This document shows positions 46,812-59,063 of a DNA stretch of 64,000 nt, in pieces. The stretch spans positions 256,787,597-256,851,596 of the forward strand of contig CM062290.1 in NCBI GenBank assembly GCA_031216915.1, read 5' to 3'. The notes under the pieces were generated by a model, which did not search any database, was not told the origin of the DNA, and worked only from the letters and a program-made list of their open reading frames with translations. How positions within the stretch are numbered: position 1 is the first letter of the stretch; each line of letters starts with the position of its first letter. The DNA comes from Pictodentalium vernedei (Eukaryota; Mollusca; Scaphopoda; Dentaliida; Dentaliidae). The position numbers and the translations under genes are program-made.

Positions 46812-48446
46812 TTAGTCTTCATTTTCCGCAGACTCGGCAGTCGCCCCCACTCGTCTGTTCGTTACAGCCCCACTCGTCTGTTCGTTAGAGCACTCAGTTG
46901 TTGTTTGACAAGTATAGAAAACCGTGCTTGCTAACCGTGAGGCAACACAGCTGCACCTTGACGTCTTGCATGGTGGTATGCTGGAACACGAGCATCAGCA
47001 ACCTTTTTAAGATATTGTCAGATGCTAGCGATACACTGTGAGGCAGAGTCAATGGGAGAAGTGACTTAGCGATACACTGTGAGGCAGAGTCAATGGGAGA
47101 AGTGACTTCGCCTTCTCGTCTCTAACAAACCCATAATTTGTAGGTTCCATTTTGGGTGGGTCCGAATGCAGTACATGTTTCCAAATGCACGCTTGCTTCT
47201 GGCCTCGTTTGACGATCTCTGCAAACGACTCAGTACTTGGAGGGAGGGTAGATAGTTTAGGGACTTTTGTTGCCCCTGGTCGTCCTACTTTGGATGTCCA
47301 ACTACTGACTCTTGTATCAGACATTGATTTAGATATAGGATACCCATAACAGGCAGCCATGAAGTGTGTAGCATCACGCAAGATGTCGTCCCAATGAGCA
47401 TCATTTTTTCCAACTGACTCTAGCGATATACAACCCTCTTTCAAAACTTTAAGGACCCTACCTTTACCTATTCCAAAGCACCCGTTGATGGTATCACACC
47501 CAGAGACAGCATGCGCGGCAAGGATACTTGGGATAGTGTCACGATGCTTCTTAACAGTGGCACCAATTTCTATCACAAACCTATCCCTAATGATGACTAG
47601 GTGACTCCATAACCCTGGGGTATGTTATATTATGTTCTAGATGGTGGTGCAGGAGTAGGGTATACATATCTGTGTCGTCTGCAAGTACGACAACCTGCTT
47701 TTAGTCATCCATAGTAAGTCTCACTGCATGTTGAACTATAATATTATCAGCTTCTTTGTAACTGGTTTTCATGTCACGCCTTTTTATGAGGACACCTTTG
47801 TTAATTTCAGTTGGAACGTTGTTTTGAACAGTAACGACAAGTTTGTGCCCAGTTATTTTTCACCACCAAAACTCTTATGTGACTTGAAATACTGACAAAT
47901 TATACTGATGAGCTGCCTTTTATTCTCAGTGACGGTCAGCATAAGTTTCTGAGACGGCAATACTGATGTTGCACTCAACCTGAATTCTCGGCGACAACTT
48001 TCAGTACTCCTGTGAGTTCTTGTACGATTTTTCGTGCTGAACTCGTTGTACCTGTCGAAAATAAGATAAACGCCGCGCAACAACTTCTGTTTTACAGATT
48101 CTTGAAAGTTTTCAACGAAATCCAGCACAATAGGACTGTTAAGTTTATTCGGTGCCGGTCGGTGAGGAATCCAGAGTAGGGCACGTTCATCAATTACCGT
48201 GCAAACATCCACGCCTGTCGTTGTGGATTTCCTTGCTGATATTGTACACGCAGTTCTTGTTTTGAGGTCTGATGTCGATTTTGGTATATACAAATCACCA
48301 GCTTCATTGAACAATGCAGTGAACAATGCAGTTGGAACTGGCGCCAGCTCATAGGACATCACTTCTTTGATGTCAATATCTCTCATACTCGATTGAAGAC
48401 CCATTACCCTTGAATAAATCAAGTTGCAATTATACACGTGAGTCAC
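46812..48446 (-). pseudogene. Second copy of the FEN-like nuclease/CXC protein, decayed
   Basis: Read on the minus strand from 48446. An open 197-codon part includes YSRVMGLQSS, YELAPVPTALF, VIDERALLW, LIFDRYNEFSTK and ENKRQLISII, colinear with the 39883-41154 protein (VVDGG, VFDGY, NKTQLIDLL). Between 47577 and 47852 the frame is broken, yet EADNI and VVVLADDTD survive. From 47576 to 47049 it is open again with AHAVSGCDT and GIGKGR. The CXC domain follows after another frame change at about 46880-46975, with 7 of the 9 cysteines left and a TGA just inside; the end is an acidic AESAENED then stop (46812-46814). A 40-bp direct repeat at 47027-47107 duplicates part of the C-terminal coding region. 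Clearly inactive. Confidence 0.75.
47027..47107. repeat. 40-bp tandem duplication in the pseudogene
   Basis: tagcgatacactgtgaggca followed by gagtcaatgggagaagtgac occurs twice in succession. It shifts the frame before the CXC domain. Confidence 0.9.
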
Positions 48447-48655
48447 CTACTTTTATAACCTTCTTCATGACGGGCATTGTCACCTGGTGTGGACATTGTG
48501 TCATAAAACCCAGCTGGTAACCGCCGCTCGAACTCAACCATCGGTTACGTCCACTCTGTTTTCTAAAACGGTTACGTCCACTCTGTTTTGATGTTAACTT
48601 CCCTTATCCAATTGCAGGTAGATCTATATGTAGGACTTGTTGTCACATCTAGGTC

Positions 48656-48893
48656 AGTAGTATAGCTTGCACGTTTCGGCCATTATCAGGTGGACACAGC
48701 GGTGGACCCGATGTGACTTCATAGGCACGTAACCCAGCGACGCTATGTTGGGTTGTTGTGGTAGCCATGGTAGGCGGCAATGTTGTGACATCATTACCAT
48801 AGTGATACATAGTGGCAATGCGCACGCACATCACGTGTTGTTAGGGTGACACGTGTTTCAGTCGCCCATTTTGTCTACTGGAGGCCAACGCGG
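48656..48893 (+). mobile_element. Foldback-family arm end, solitary
   Basis: Starts agtagtatagcttgcacgtt, matching the terminal agtrgtatg of the two large foldback elements. It then follows the arm order: gttgggttgttgtggtagcc, tgttgtgacatcattacc, gtgttgttagggtgacacgt and ccattttgtctactggagg. The second arm is not present nearby. Confidence 0.7.
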
Positions 48894-49374
48894 CGTCCGC
48901 GTGATGAGGACCGAAACGTCCAGACTTGGGCTCGAAGGCCGCAATATAATTCTTTGGTGCTTCACATCATGTGGACGTACCTCACCAAAAATCATATTAC
49001 GGCCTTTGGGTCCAAGTTTCAAATAATGTTTACCATTCATGGATTTCTGGAAATTAGGGGGGGCGGATTAACCCTATTACCCCCATCCCCAGGTACACCA
49101 TTGTAAATAATTCAAGCTTTTTAGGCAAGTGCGTAGGTGTGGTCTTCTGTTTATGTAAGGTAAAGGGTTAGATGTAGATAATAGCGTTGTCTCTGCAAGA
49201 GTCAACCCCCACCTGCGATTTATTTTAAAAAACCGGTATATCGCTATCAGTAAACATGAACTACGCATAATGATATGAGAAGTACCCCAGGCTAACTTCC
49301 GCGCAAGGGCCGTAGCTAGATAGTCTTGTTTCGGGGAGTGTGCCTCTCCTTTAATTTCCAATTATACCCCCGCC

Positions 49375-49733
49375 CGAGGGCGCGGTGGCTCAGTAGGTAG
49401 AGGTGCAGGCTGCAAGCCGAAAGGTCTTCGGTTCGAATCCCACCTGCGGCAACTGCGTTGTGTCCTTGGACAGGACACTTCACCCCATTGCCCACTTGGG
49501 GGCACGGTGGCATTGTGTACTAAGGCGTACTGCACGTCGACGGTGCACTTGTCTTCAACTAATGCTAACCCTGCTTGTGTGGAGTTAGTATGTTGGGGAG
49601 CTGACAGTTGCTCGCCGTTGCTCGGTGGTTCTCTCCGGGTACTCCGGCTTCCCCCACCTGTGAAACTGTCGTGGTCAGGATTAGCCATTGTGGAGAAATA
49701 TGTGGCCTGAAACACCAATAAACAAATAAATAA
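49375..49733 (+). mobile_element. Complete tRNA-derived SINE with 11-bp target duplication
   Basis: A box TGGCTCAGTAGG (49386), B box GGTTCGAATCC (49430), body gcgttgtgtccttggacagg and ggcgtactgcacgtcgac, tail (AAAT)n. Direct repeats ATACCCCCGCC at 49364-49374 and 49734-49744. The head differs from 33929 (a different tRNA-like 5' region) while the body is shared, so two SINE subfamilies are present. Confidence 0.92.
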
Positions 49734-49744
49734 ATACCCCCGCC

Positions 49745-50506
49745 TGTTGAACATCCAACTCTTGACCATTTGCTCCCTCCCCTCTTGGGTGAGAATTTTG
49801 TACCTGCTGTCTATGGTGTCTGCGAATTTACAACTTCAAAAGAAATCCAGATGCACCCTTCCCCAATGTGTTCGAAATATATGACCTTTGCGTTCTACAG
49901 TTGGAAATCGTCTCTTTAGTGGAACAAGGCGCCATCTGCAATGCTTTAGCCTTATTGCACTCAAGGAACGAAATATTGACTCCAGTTGGAAAATTGCAAG
50001 TAGTGTGGTTCAAAAATCACTAAATGCCTATGAAAAAACGGTCACAGCCACATCCAAAAAGCAAGGGCGTAGCTAAAATTTCCTATTGCGGGGTGAGGGC
50101 ATAATTTGTTTTAAGGGTGCCAGGTCGATATATGCCACTGGCATATCCGAAGGCCGTAAGCCTGAGGTGGAGGTAGTTATGGCCTTCCCCATTGGTGGTG
50201 GTTCGGGGGCTCCCCGAACCTTCACCAATGGGAGGGCCGTACCCACCCCACTTCAGGTCTACGGTATCCCTCTCCTATTGGTGGGGGTTCGGGGGAGACA
50301 TGAGAAAGTTTTGAAAATTCAATACCTTCAGAGTGAATCTGGGACCATCTGGTGCTTTAATTTTCCCATTTTGAGGGGTGGGGCACTGTAATTTTTGGGG
50401 ACCATAGCCCCCCCCCCCCCCCCCCCCCCCACCCGCTACGCCACTGATACAAATCGATTATCATACGGCATGAAATTTCAACTGTTGGTGGTTTGAGACT
50501 TAACTC
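49745..50506. other. Anonymous stretch with a hairpin and poly-C
   Basis: Hairpin at about 50181-50240 (ggccttccccattggtg with caccaatgggagggcc). C run at 50409-50430. No gene recognised. Confidence 0.4.
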
Positions 50507-50745
50507 TTAACCCGCTGAGTATTTTCAAAATATTTTTCATCAAATCTAGTCATGGCTGCTGTAAAGCAGCCATGACTAGATTTGATGAAAAATTAATCTA
50601 AATTTAACTCAAGAAATCATTAGTGAAAAAATCCGTTCGACTTACTGGAGGGAAATTTGATTAAATGAACCCAGATTATCCTCATTTCAGTGGCAATAGA
50701 ATTATATCCTGGGAGGGAATAACCGCCAGCAGCATAAGGAGTTAA
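50507..50745 (+). mobile_element. TTAA MITE family D, copy 3 (reference)
   Basis: TTAA at 50507-50510 and 50742-50745. Ends ttaacccgctgagtatttt and cataaggagttaa. Hairpin: tcatcaaatctagtcatggc with complement, placed asymmetrically toward the left end. Confidence 0.85.
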
Positions 50746-50774
50746 ATTATCTACTCTTGAAAGTTTTGCTCCAC

Positions 50775-50775
<1 letters not shown>

Positions 50776-50818
<43 letters not shown>
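50776..50818. repeat. Poly-C and (CT)n tract
   Basis: C run followed by about 16 CT repeats. Confidence 0.95.
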
Positions 50819-50820
<2 letters not shown>

Positions 50821-50868
50821 ATCGCCACGTCCCTGCCCACGAGTTCAGCAGGGGGAATGATTTTAAAA

Positions 50869-50999
50869 TGACATTAAACCCGAAGGATCATTGGCTAAAA
50901 CATTGCTTATGTTTTTGTTTTTTTTTGTCCATATGTACAGAATTTGAAAGTAATAACTCCACTCCGAGTGTGATTTAGTCAATATACTCTCCACATACT
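50869..50999 (-). mobile_element. Partial copy of the TA-flanked MITE
   Basis: Reverse-complement of the left half of 14359-14593: attaaacccgaaggatcatt, attggctaaaacattgctt and the end actctccacatactgtac. Confidence 0.7.
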
Positions 51000-51090
51000 G
51001 TACCTGCTCTTGAACATTTTGCTCCTCCCTGTCACCACGTCCCTACCTACGAGCTCAGCAGGGGAAATGATCTTACAACGACATTAGATG

Positions 51091-51981
51091 TTTGTAAATA
51101 TACAGTTTCGACTGCCTACTAACTGTATTAGTTACTTCGTGGTGATATTTAATACATTTATACGAAAAAACTGTTGATGTCAAATGTCAAGTATGAGATT
51201 TGTTTGTTTCAAAAGTACTGTCATTGCTATCGACTCGTCATCTCAACGGGGTACTTCAGAAGCGGCAACAGATTTCCACCAATATGTTACATGGATATAA
51301 ATATATATCCGACAAACAAATATAATCCATAACCGTGTGAGTTGTTGTACTTACATCTAGTGTGAAGGTGCGTAACATTGGATTTCTTTGTATTTCGAGT
51401 CTGTTGATGAACCGTTACCACTTGAGTTAATAGGCATCAACCTTTGAATTTGCATTGTGATGACAGCTGTGCGCTGTTGGATAGCTCGTCGAAGCTACTT
51501 TATATGTTCTACTGAATTGCACTACAGCTAGCAGAAAAGATACATCAACAGTTTCCTTGAGAACATCGGAGTGAGAAACTCTCTTTTTTTGGTCATGTCA
51601 ATTTTTCTAAAACCGTCATCATGTGAGAACACGCTTATGGGAACATCGAATTGATTACGTGGTTCATAAATAGGAGTAAAGCAACCTTTTCAGAAAGGTT
51701 TAGACCCAGCCCGTGGGCGTTCACGCTCAAGAACGTTATCCTGAGTCATTTCTTTTTCGTGTGAGTGTGTGGGGGGGGGGGGGGGGTATAAGGTATAATG
51801 TTTGAATAGTATAAGAGGTGAAAAATCCGATATTTATCTAGAAATATCGGTTGGATGTTCCAACTTATTGAGCCGACCGAGCGTCTAGGTCAAAACCCAA
51901 AATACGCGCACAAGTACGTACTTATCCTTATCCTAGAAATAACCACACATGAGAACCCACAGCCCATCATGGAACCGCCCT
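51091..51981. other. Anonymous stretch with poly-G
   Basis: G run at 51771-51786. Nothing coding recognised. Confidence 0.35.
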
Positions 51982-53327
51982 AGTGGTATGTCTCGCACCT
52001 TTCGGCCAACATTTGCGGGACGCAGCTCCCGGACCCCGGAAGTGACGTTTTGTCACGTGACCCAATGGCGCATGTTGGGTTGTCAAGGTAAAGAGCGTGC
52101 GTGGCTATGTCATGACGTCATTCCTATAATGAAACATGGTGTCAGTGGGCATGTGCAGCGCGTGTTGTTATGGTGATACGAGTTTCCGTCGTCCATATTG
52201 TATTCTGTAGGCCGCCAACTTGGTTTCTATGGTGGCACGTAGCGGGTATTTGGTAAGGTTTGCTATGTGACCGAAAACTCTATAATAGAATGCGATATAT
52301 TAAGAAGTTGTGTTCGATTCAAGGGGAGTATGTCAAATAGACCCAACAACTATTTTTACTCGTTCCGATTCTTCCAGGATCCTCTGCTTTGCTTCTGTCT
52401 ACATATTGTTATTTCTGTCTACCCAGCCCTATTCGTTTGTTTTGAAATATACTCCAGTAGTAACTAACTAACTAACTAATCGGACCCCTCCATTTATTTA
52501 AACCCACTCTCGGCCCATATGAAGATCCGTTTGCTGATGAGTGTGGGAGCAAGACGAATAGGATAAAGAGAATACTTGCTTGGGAGGGTGAGTACAATAG
52601 AGGCTGATTATAGGACATATAATTGAAGACATGGTGGTGGAAGCAGTTGGTTGGACTACCAGGAACTGTTTAGGAGCTTCGGAATAATCCCACTTATGGA
52701 ATCCGCGTCGTACGTGGAGTAACTCGGTCGAGCAGTTGCTCGATAGCTAATTTTTTCTGTAAGATTCGAGTCGCCCGAGCAATGACTGTTCCATTCATTG
52801 CATTTTAGCTCATTTGATGGAGTCATGATCCTTGTTTCTTAGCAGTCCACTTACAGAATCCCTTTTAGGACATAGGAATCACTTTTCCGAAAGGGGTAGA
52901 AGAGTCGTATGTGAAGTCACTTGGTCGAGCAATTGCTCTTTAGCTCATTTGCTCGCTAAGATTCGAGTCGTTCAAGCAATGCATTTTCCAGTCTCTGCTC
53001 TTTAGCCCATTTGATGAAATCATTATCCATGTCTCGACAGTCCACTAAAAGAATCCTTTTCAGGACATTGAATCCACTTTTACCGAAATGAGTCGAAGAG
53101 TCGCAAGAGCAATTGCTCATTGAGAAATTACTATCATGGCCCTTTAGCTCATTCGATTTGTCAGAAACCGCACACATCACCAAAAGGGAGCTTACTGAGA
53201 GTGATTTTAAATGGACGGTGTTATCTGATTGGTTAGTTAGTTGTATGCGTATCTGTTCGAAACAAGAAGAGGAGTACCCGGAATCGGGTTAGAACTAGTC
53301 AGAACAGACCAAGAAAGCTAAAAAATA

Positions 53328-54870
53328 CTCTTGGAACTTAAGCACCCAATGAAATGTTTCATGACAGTGAAGTTGTTCTTACTGATTATTATGTTTTAAT
53401 GATTGTCATGTCTTGCAGTACATTTTATCTAGTGAAACATGATGTTTATGGTTGATAGTTGATAGTGTACCCCAAACACATCCACTCGTCCACGTGAAGT
53501 ATGCTTCCCACGAATGTCACAAAAAACACTCTCATCCACATGCAATATCTGGGTATAATAGAAGAAACTTTGCCACAAATCGTTGGCATGCATGCAACAG
53601 GCATATCATACAAAGCAATTGGAAGGCAACTTGGCTATAGTCGTTCTGTCATCAGCAGACTTGTCCGAAAACATCAACAAACCAACGATGGTAAGGACCG
53701 ACCAAGGTCTGGACAACCCCGAAAGGCGTCGTTTCCTCGGGAAGATCGGAGTCTGGTACGCCTCGTTAGGTGTGAAACCTTTGCTTCAAGCGGGGCTTTG
53801 AAACGCGTTTGGCTCCCCAACAGGCGTTTGTGCAACAGAACTGTTCGAACCTGTCTCAAAGCACTGGGTATGAGGCCCAGAAGGGTCATCAAGAGTCCAG
53901 CTCTGTCCGATCAGCATCAAATATGACTTTGGAGTGGTGTATGGCACGACAACATTGGAATCTCAGGACGTGGAAGAGAGTCCATTGGTCAGAGGGTTCC
54001 TTCTTCATGTCACAGATGGTCGCGTGAGAGCGTGGAGGCATAGAACTACTGCTTACGTGTCCAGGAACATCAGATCTACTGTTCCGTATGGTGGAGAATC
54101 AGTAATTATCTAGGGATGCCTCTCTCGTGATTGTAAACTTGATATGGTGACTGTACGCGGGAATCTGAATGGTCATCAGTACATCCGGAACATTCTCAAT
54201 CCGGTTGTTGTGCCTAATTTTGACAATCACCCGTTGGCTGCTCGCCCTGTTTTCATAGGCGACAATGCAAGGCCACATCGTTCCTATGCTGTGAGAGCAT
54301 TTCTGCAGAACAACATTACCTAGGCCTGCAATGAGCAACGATTTGAATCCCTTAGAACACATCTGGGACTTTCTTGGACGTTGTGTGGAAGCAAGGGATC
54401 CGTCTGTACAGAATTTGGCCGATTTGGAAGCTGCATTGCATGAGGAGTGGCAGCAGTTGCCTCTGGACCGTATCAGAAGGCTCACTGGTAGCATTAGGAG
54501 GAGGTTTCAGGCTGTCATCCGGGCACGTGGTGGATACACTCGCTACTGACGTCAGACACTGCTATTATGTTCAGGAGATCACAAGTTACATTTTTGTCAG
54601 TAATTACCGGCATTGTTTCATCAAGGACTGTTCCAGCACCATATTTGCCGAGAGAACTTTTTTTTCATCAAAAATATTAGTAACAGATATGTGTAATTAG
54701 CGCCATTAATATACTGCAGATTTTCATAATTGTGTTGCCTTTCATTTGTCAATACACCATTCTTTCCGCAAACAATTACTTTTGGCCATCTGAAAGATAG
54801 CATGAAAGTAATGACAGTTTCTATTAACAACACTGCGAAAAAACAGGGATGCTTAATTAAGCTCCAGGTG
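53328..54870 (+). mobile_element. Tc1-like transposon inserted in the foldback element
   Basis: Flanked by TA at 53326-53327 and 54871-54872. The ends cttggaacttaagcaccc and gggatgcttaattaagctcc are imperfect inverted repeats. The uninterrupted site can be read in element 1 at about 24785-24805 (gctaaatatagtaataataa) against agctaaaaata | tagtaacaataagc here. It contains the transposase relic described in the next entry. Confidence 0.85.
53501..54549 (+). pseudogene. Tc1-like transposase, degenerate
   Basis: The first 141 codons (53501-53926) give a helix-turn-helix (GISYKAIGRQLGYSRSVISRL, about residues 34-54) and a DRPRSGQPRK linker. Frame changes follow. WSEGSFF at about 53985 corresponds to the family's FSDESRF, so the first catalytic Asp is replaced. 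GDNARPH (about 54265) gives the second Asp, and LNPLEHIWDFLGR (about 54337-54377, in the last frame, open to 54549) gives the third acidic residue. The C-terminal RRFQAVIRARGG is typical. At least two frame breaks and a stop (tag, about 54321); inactive. Confidence 0.9.
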
Positions 54871-55243
54871 TATAGTAACAATAAGCTAAAAAACTGTTCG
54901 AACTAAAAGGGTATTCTACGCTATTGGAGTATATCCCAAAACAAACGAATATAGTTAGGTAGACAGACAAAACAATAACATATCTTATAGATACCTAGAT
55001 AAAGGCAAGGAAGGGGATTCTGGAAGAATCCGAACCAGTAAAAATAGCTGTCGGGTCCATTGCGTAATTAGATATACTCCCCTTGAGTCGAACACGACCT
55101 TGTAGCATACCCCTATCCTATTACAGAGTGTTTTTATTTTTTGTCACATATCAACCACGTGTCACCAAAGAAACCAAGATGACGTTATCTTCGAGGTGGC
55201 GGGGTTCGGCAAATATTGCTCGAAAGGTGCGAGACATACCACT

Positions 55244-55839
55244 TACTTTGGAGTACACGGAAATCTCAAGCCATTGGAATAATTTAGTTGCAATCGAATC
55301 ACGACGTGATCGAGAAAAGTCCATTTTTGTGATCACTGTAATGTATCTATAACATTTATTTATTAGATAGGATTTTCTCTCCCAGACTCCGGGGATGTGT
55401 CATCAAACTTGGCCGATGCTCTACTAGGTGCAACCAATTTGTTTACCTCGAAACGTTTACATTTATACGCAGACTGCAGTCAGGAAAACTGGCATTACCA
55501 GGCATGGTGGAATGGTTTGAAGCAGGGTTGTGTATCATTAGGAATTTATGTGGTCAATAAGAAATGATCAGGTGGATGAATAGAAGAAAGAAGGGAGTCT
55601 TACAGAAAAGTATCGCAAACTAAAATTCAGAGTCCTGAACGGAGATTCCTGAAAGTGCGAGAAGAGGTAATTCAGCTACCCGAACCTCACGGCTACCCGG
55701 TTGGAAAGCCAGGACGTTCGGCTACCTGAACTAGGAGTAGGAGAAGAGGAAACTTCGGACTTTGTGAAAAGAACGAGAAACAATAACACTGTCAGAAAAT
55801 TGTAACAGATCTGGGAATTATTGTAATTATTTGCTTGGG
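55244..55839. other. Anonymous stretch
   Basis: Nothing recognised. Confidence 0.3.
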
Positions 55840-56091
55840 TTAAACCGTTTACCCAACGTAACGGCCAAAACCGGCCAGCGCTATTCTCAAAAATCGCCAA
55901 TTAATTTTCATTATGTTTTCATTTTTTGTCTCAAAAACATAGGTTATGACCTCTCGTTGGAACGAGCTCGTCGAGCTCGTTCCAACCAGGGGTCATAACC
56001 TATGTTTTTGAGACAAATAATGAAAAAAATTAGTTATTCAAGAATTGTTTTTGCAAGTGTCGTCTGCTTTTCATGTTAGGTAAATGGTTAA
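55840..56091 (+). mobile_element. TTAA MITE family A, copy 7
   Basis: Ends ttaaaccgtttacccaacg and gttaggtaaatggttaa; both terminal changes (ccg/tgg) differ from consensus. Centre gagctcgtcgagctc. Confidence 0.88.
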
Positions 56092-56105
56092 TAAGGAGGT
56101 TATTA

Positions 56106-56213
56106 CTTGGTTATCGGCCGAGATAACCCTCGGTAACTTCACATCAACCTTCGACCTTCGGTGATATGAAGTCCGGTTGATATCTCAGTCGACGTGAAAT
56201 TAACCAAGTAACA
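56106..56213. repeat. Imperfect palindrome
   Basis: ttacttggtta...gagataac and accttcgaccttcggt pair outward to taaccaagtaa. About 105 bp; probably another short MITE, with no firm target duplication. Confidence 0.55.
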
Positions 56214-57113
56214 ATCTCTAAATATTCCGCCATTGCCATCGGATTTGAACGGATACACAGATCGTTTACAAACACAGTACGTACAGTGTGGTTTGTGTAC
56301 TCGGCCACCCGCTAGGTGACTCTCTACCTATCCACTGACTTCGCTGATCTTGATGGTCCAATAAGAAAATTCATAGCTCATGGACCACCGGGTAGATTAA
56401 TCACGGCTCATGAACTGTAAGTTTGCTGGTCGCGATCTCAAGTTCTTCAGGTCTAGCATGTAGTCCGCCCACATGGTGGCCTAGAGCTAAATCCCCGTTC
56501 GCGTCCTGGATGATTCTAAACGCTTCAAATTTCGTTTAAATTGCTTAGTTTTGTAAATGAATTAAGACTTGTGCTAACAAGCAGCGGGTGTGTATGAATT
56601 AATAACGAGACAGTTGTTATATTCTCAAGCATTCATTAACAATTTAACGAGACGACTATATTTTTTTCGTAATGTTTATGAAGAACTAAAACAAACTCGA
56701 AAGTAAATTGCATGGTTATTCCACGTTAATTGATAGGTTGTATCGATTTATCAACCGTAGGTTTTATAATTAAAATGTCAGAGTTTTTTAAAGACCTTCC
56801 TTTGGAGCTCTTTCAAACAATGATAACGGATAGAAATTGTTTCATCATTGAAAAGCAAGTGTTGTAACTATTGTAGCTAGATCTTAGGTTCTTCTTTGTT
56901 CCTTTGGTTCGGGATACAATAGACATTAAACATTCAGTCCGTATAAACGAGGCTCCGGCGCATCCTCTCAAGGGTGCCCCACCCTACGATAGAGTGTGGG
57001 ATAAGTCCAAATGGTACCAGGCTTCATATAAAGCATAAGGCCTTTAAGGTTTCAGTTGAAATTGCCTTTTACGTAAATGCTGTCCATGCAAAAAGAGAGA
57101 GCGTGAGGGAGAC

Positions 57114-57118
<5 letters not shown>
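56214..57118. other. Anonymous stretch
   Basis: Nothing recognised. Confidence 0.3.

Positions 57119-57175
<57 letters not shown>
57119..57175. repeat. (GA)n microsatellite
   Basis: About 28 uninterrupted GA units. Confidence 0.97.
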
Positions 57176-57177
<2 letters not shown>

Positions 57178-58196
57178 ACGCACAGTGTATGGACCAGGCA
57201 GAAACCCTTGACCAACCTCAAGGAATGCCCCCCAATTTTCACATTCAGATATACGACGTATGTTGGTATTGCATTTAAATGAATATAAATTAGTCAGCGC
57301 TGGGAACATTTTCGATATCTTCTCTATGTTATCGAAGTGCAGACAGTTATTTATAATATGCCAAATCCGTCGTACCTTGTCTTTTTGGAAGAGACATTCC
57401 GGGCAATATTTTAATTGCAAAAAATCGAACTGAACTGTAATTTTATTCACTCATAAACCTCATAAATATGACTTTGCAAGGTACACAAATATTAATTAAT
57501 TTTGTTCATATGTCACTTGGGGCGATGAGCAAAATGAAAGGTGTTTGTTTGGAGGGATGGGATGGGTTTGGTGGGGGCAAGTGGTGTTTCGTCAGACATC
57601 GAGGATGGGCTTGGGTCAAGCGCCACACCCCCTTCAGCCTAAGATGTTTTATTTATTTATTTATTTATTGGTGTTTCACCCTCTACACTCTGATATCAAA
57701 ATGCCAAAGTTTTCAGCAGCAAATATTTTCCATAATGCAGTTTAATATTTAACCCAATATATCTTGTTTGACAGAGCTCAGTCAGCTCTGTCAACAATAT
57801 ATAATTGTTTCATTGCATAGTTAAACAAGAGAAAAACAGAGTGATTGGAGACAATTCTGTTGCATTACCCAGAGGGCTAGGGGTTAAGGCCGGTCACTTT
57901 CAACAGCTATGTCCACATCACGACCGCAACACAAGTATGAAATCAAGTTTAGCCAATCGTTTATACCTATGCTACTCATTTAGAGCACTTCCATTCCGAG
58001 CGATCATGACTGACAATTTTCGTCATTGGAAGAGATTTACAAGAAAGTTAGCTCCCCTTAAATTTCCGAAGCTGTAAATTTCACACTGAGGGTATGGGCA
58101 TTTCAGACAAAAATTGAAATTTCGAAATGTTAGAGAATTTGTATCATCAATGTGTGCATCGTTTCACAAATTTCAGGCAATTTCCCGTAGTGTAGT
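57176..58196. other. Anonymous stretch with a dispersed repeat and hairpin
   Basis: (TTTA) run at 57651-57670, hairpin ttgacagagctcagtcagct...gtcaa at 57768-57794, and the repeat shared with 17.3 kb at 57921-57995. Confidence 0.45.
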
Positions 58197-58445
58197 TTAA
58201 CCCTTTACCCAACGAATCGGCCGCATCCGCCCTCGTAATATGCAAATTCAGCAGTTGACAAAATATTCTTTTTCAAAAAAATTCAACAAAACCATATCAT
58301 TTGACCCCTAGTTGGAACGAGCTCGTCGAGCTCGTTCCAACGCGGGGTCACATGATATGGTTTTGTTGAAATTTTCTGAAAAATTTTTAAAAATGATATT
58401 TAAAATAATAAATTTTGATATCGTCTGCGTTGGTTAAAGGGTTAA
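58197..58445 (+). mobile_element. TTAA MITE family B, copy 3 (best preserved)
   Basis: Ends ttaaccctttacccaacga and gttggttaaagggttaa. The centre cattggaacgagctcgtc-like hairpin lies between accatatcat and its complement. Confidence 0.88.
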
Positions 58446-59063
58446 AAATTCTGGCGCTGGCTATTTACATTTTTTTCCCCAATCAGTTTGAACGTTTGAC
58501 TATTATTCTCGGTTAAAACCTATCTAAAATTATGAAAGTGGCGTCTTCACCATCTTTTGATGCCGTGTAACCTTTCTCCTGTTCATTTATATCAACAGTG
58601 TGCGCATCGTGACATTCTTGGGAAGAATAAAAACTTGCAAATTACTGTAAAAACCCATTCACTAAACAAAGGGCCAAAGTGGACGCATAGTTTTGGTAGG
58701 TGTGATACCGATAGATACTCGTAATCATTATATGAGAACTAGTTGTTTCTAATAAGCTTGCCATAAAAAACAAGTTTTATTTTGTTACTTTTATTAATCT
58801 ACTGGTGCCATAGGTGTGTTCTCAATAATTACTTGCTTCAAAGTTGCACCTTCCTTGCTCATCAAATGATTTCAAGGGAGATAACTTTATCGCAAATCGA
58901 TTCCCATGATGTAAAAAGCCAGGATGAATGTGCACTTCTCGCGCCCCATACTTGAAAAAATGGTTACCTGAAATAAAAATGGAGGACACCCCCTGTTTTT
59001 GAGTACTTACCCGACTTATGTCATGACTGACTGCAAGGAAATCTTAAAGTCAATATTAATGGT

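Larger units (their letters stand above)
50755..51090 (+). repeat. Direct duplication flanking a MITE fragment
   Basis: ccacgtccctgcccacgagt...tcagcaggggga at 50826 recurs as ccacgtccctacctacgagc...tcagcagggga at 51037. Both are preceded by cttgaa...ttttgctcc. The partial MITE 50869-50999 sits between them. Confidence 0.75.
51982..55243. mobile_element. Foldback-family element 2, split by a Tc1-like insertion
   Basis: Terminal inverted repeats agtggtatgtctcgcacctt (51982) and aaggtgcgagacataccact (ends 55243). The subterminal order matches element 1: CCGGAAGTGACGT, CACGTGACCC, gcgcgtgttgttatggtgat, and on the right side aatacgtcc-like and gtatactccc boxes. The interior (52735-53170) carries mirrored gagcaattgctc motifs. 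Removing the Tc1-like insert 53328-54870 leaves about 1.7 kb. Arms are far more diverged than in element 1. No clear target duplication. Confidence 0.75.

Noticed and set aside
57119-57175. Arg/Glu-rich protein at 56974-57282
   Set aside because: The apparent RE repeat is just the (GA)n microsatellite in translation.
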